Below, piece by piece: positions 32,627-33,423 of a stretch of 33,423 bases of DNA. The notes under the pieces were generated by a model. It was not told the DNA's origin, made no database searches, and worked only from the letters and a program-made list of their open reading frames with translations. The stretch is from Tetrahymena elliotti 4EA. Lineage: Eukaryota; Ciliophora; Oligohymenophorea; Hymenostomatida; Tetrahymenidae. The position numbers and the translations under genes are program-made. Position 1 is the first letter of the stretch. Each line of letters opens with the position of its first letter. The stretch covers positions 285,896-319,318 of the forward strand of contig JH720305.1 in the NCBI GenBank assembly GCA_000231825.2, written 5' to 3'.

Positions 32627-33230
32627 ATGAAGTACTCAGTTTAAGTACTAAGGGTATTACTAAAATTGTAATACTAATAGCCTCCCTTCAGCTAAAATTA
32701 TTAAAGAGATCTAGACATTTAGTCTATCAAATATATAGAAATATATTGTCAAGCTAGATCTGATAAGATAATATTAAATAATTTCTCACCAAAAGATTAA
32801 AATTCAGGTAATTTTATGCCTGGCGAAAATACAAAGGTATGCTGAAAAAATAAAGACCTGTAAATAAATAAAAAGTTGAAAGTATGATAAAAATTTTACA
32901 ATACTTATCAGATTGAAATTTAGCTTAAAAATTAATAATAATCTACTCTAAATTAAATAAAAATAGTTATTAATCTAATTAAATTTAAAACAAAAATTTG
33001 TTTGGTTAAGAAGATAGAAAAATAAGGATAGCATCAAAACAAAAGACAAGATTATTTATTTATAATTTTATAATAATTAGAAATTAATTATTCTATCTCT
33101 GATAATCATTAAGATGTGAATATGAATAATTTAACTAATCTTTTTGCTTTTCTGAGCTTATGTCCTAATCTTTCTTCAATAGCTACGTCAATATTATTAG
33201 AACTTTTCAAAAATTAGAAGAATTAAATTT
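32627..33230 (+). other. Possible partial spliced gene with an LRR-like segment
   Basis: ATG 32627 opens 72 codons (MKYSVQVLRVLLK ... NFMPGENTK), with a possible donor GTATGC just before TGA 32843. From about 32917, after a TTATCAG acceptor-like site, a frame is open to about 33230 and includes NNLTNLFAFLSLCPNLSSI, reminiscent of a leucine-rich repeat. The join is not proven, and chance open frames of this size occur in this DNA. Confidence 0.27.
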
Positions 33231-33423
33231 GAAAAGAATGAGAGAAATCTAAAAATTTGTATTAAATCTTAAAAAACTAATGAAAATAAATAAATGAATG
33301 AGTAAGATAAATATCAGTAAACCAACCCACATGTTCAGTGAGTCACTCAAAATTCAGTTTTTATTTGTTTTATTCATTCACTTAAAAATGTTTGCTTAAT
33401 TAGTATTGAAACTCTATTTTTAC

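Noticed and set aside
33318..33332. Near match to the Tetrahymena chromosome breakage sequence
   Set aside because: TAAACCAACC matches the first ten positions but the following CACAT does not match TCTTT; the known site tolerates very little change.

Overview
The window is nuclear DNA of an oligohymenophorean ciliate, most like Tetrahymena. It is close to 80% A+T. Every convincing gene reads TAA and TAG as glutamine and stops only at TGA. Introns are short, AT-rich and GT...AG. Conventional stops therefore cut real genes into pieces, and most ORFs found with the standard code here are shadows. All product names below come from reading motifs by eye; no database search was possible.

Layout. 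0-0.7 kb: edge fragment of a spliced gene (minus), then a small acidic-tailed gene (minus). 1.3-3.25 kb: coding-like but broken sequence (plus). 3.28-4.27 kb: intact cysteine-rich, scramblase-like gene (minus). 4.66-5.44 kb: gene fragments and twin hairpin repeats, including a paralogue of the edge fragment. 5.73-8.13 kb: TPR-like gene with two frame changes. 8.93-11.75 kb: intact two-exon leucine-rich-repeat protein of 911 aa (minus). 11.8-16.7 kb: no credible gene, but a long G-rich/C-poor tract. 16.78-17.50 kb: intact glutamine-rich gene inside a C-rich/G-poor tract. 18.4-19.25 kb: broken coding-like sequence with an 84-bp in-frame repeat. 19.38-22.28 kb: B-box/WD40 gene whose 3' part needs several frame changes. 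22.33 kb: perfect 90-bp palindrome with a 6-bp flanking duplication. 25.16-25.64 kb: diverged tandem repeat. 25.80-28.17 kb: multi-exon coiled-coil gene (minus). 28.60-29.15 kb: small lysine-rich gene. 29.7-33.4 kb: broken mariner-type transposase and further coding-like fragments.

Intact genes alternate with degraded coding sequence and transposon remains. That would fit germline (micronuclear) DNA with eliminated segments between retained genes, but no proven excision boundary is visible, so this is inference.

The signal most worth following: wherever a recognisable protein is interrupted, the frame moves by +1, often at a TGA where skipping the T yields a GAN codon. Four genes free of this (LRR, scramblase-like, Q-rich, and the first 470 codons of the WD40 gene) argue against uniform sequencing error. 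Insertion-biased decay, local assembly error and programmed +1 frameshifting all remain open.
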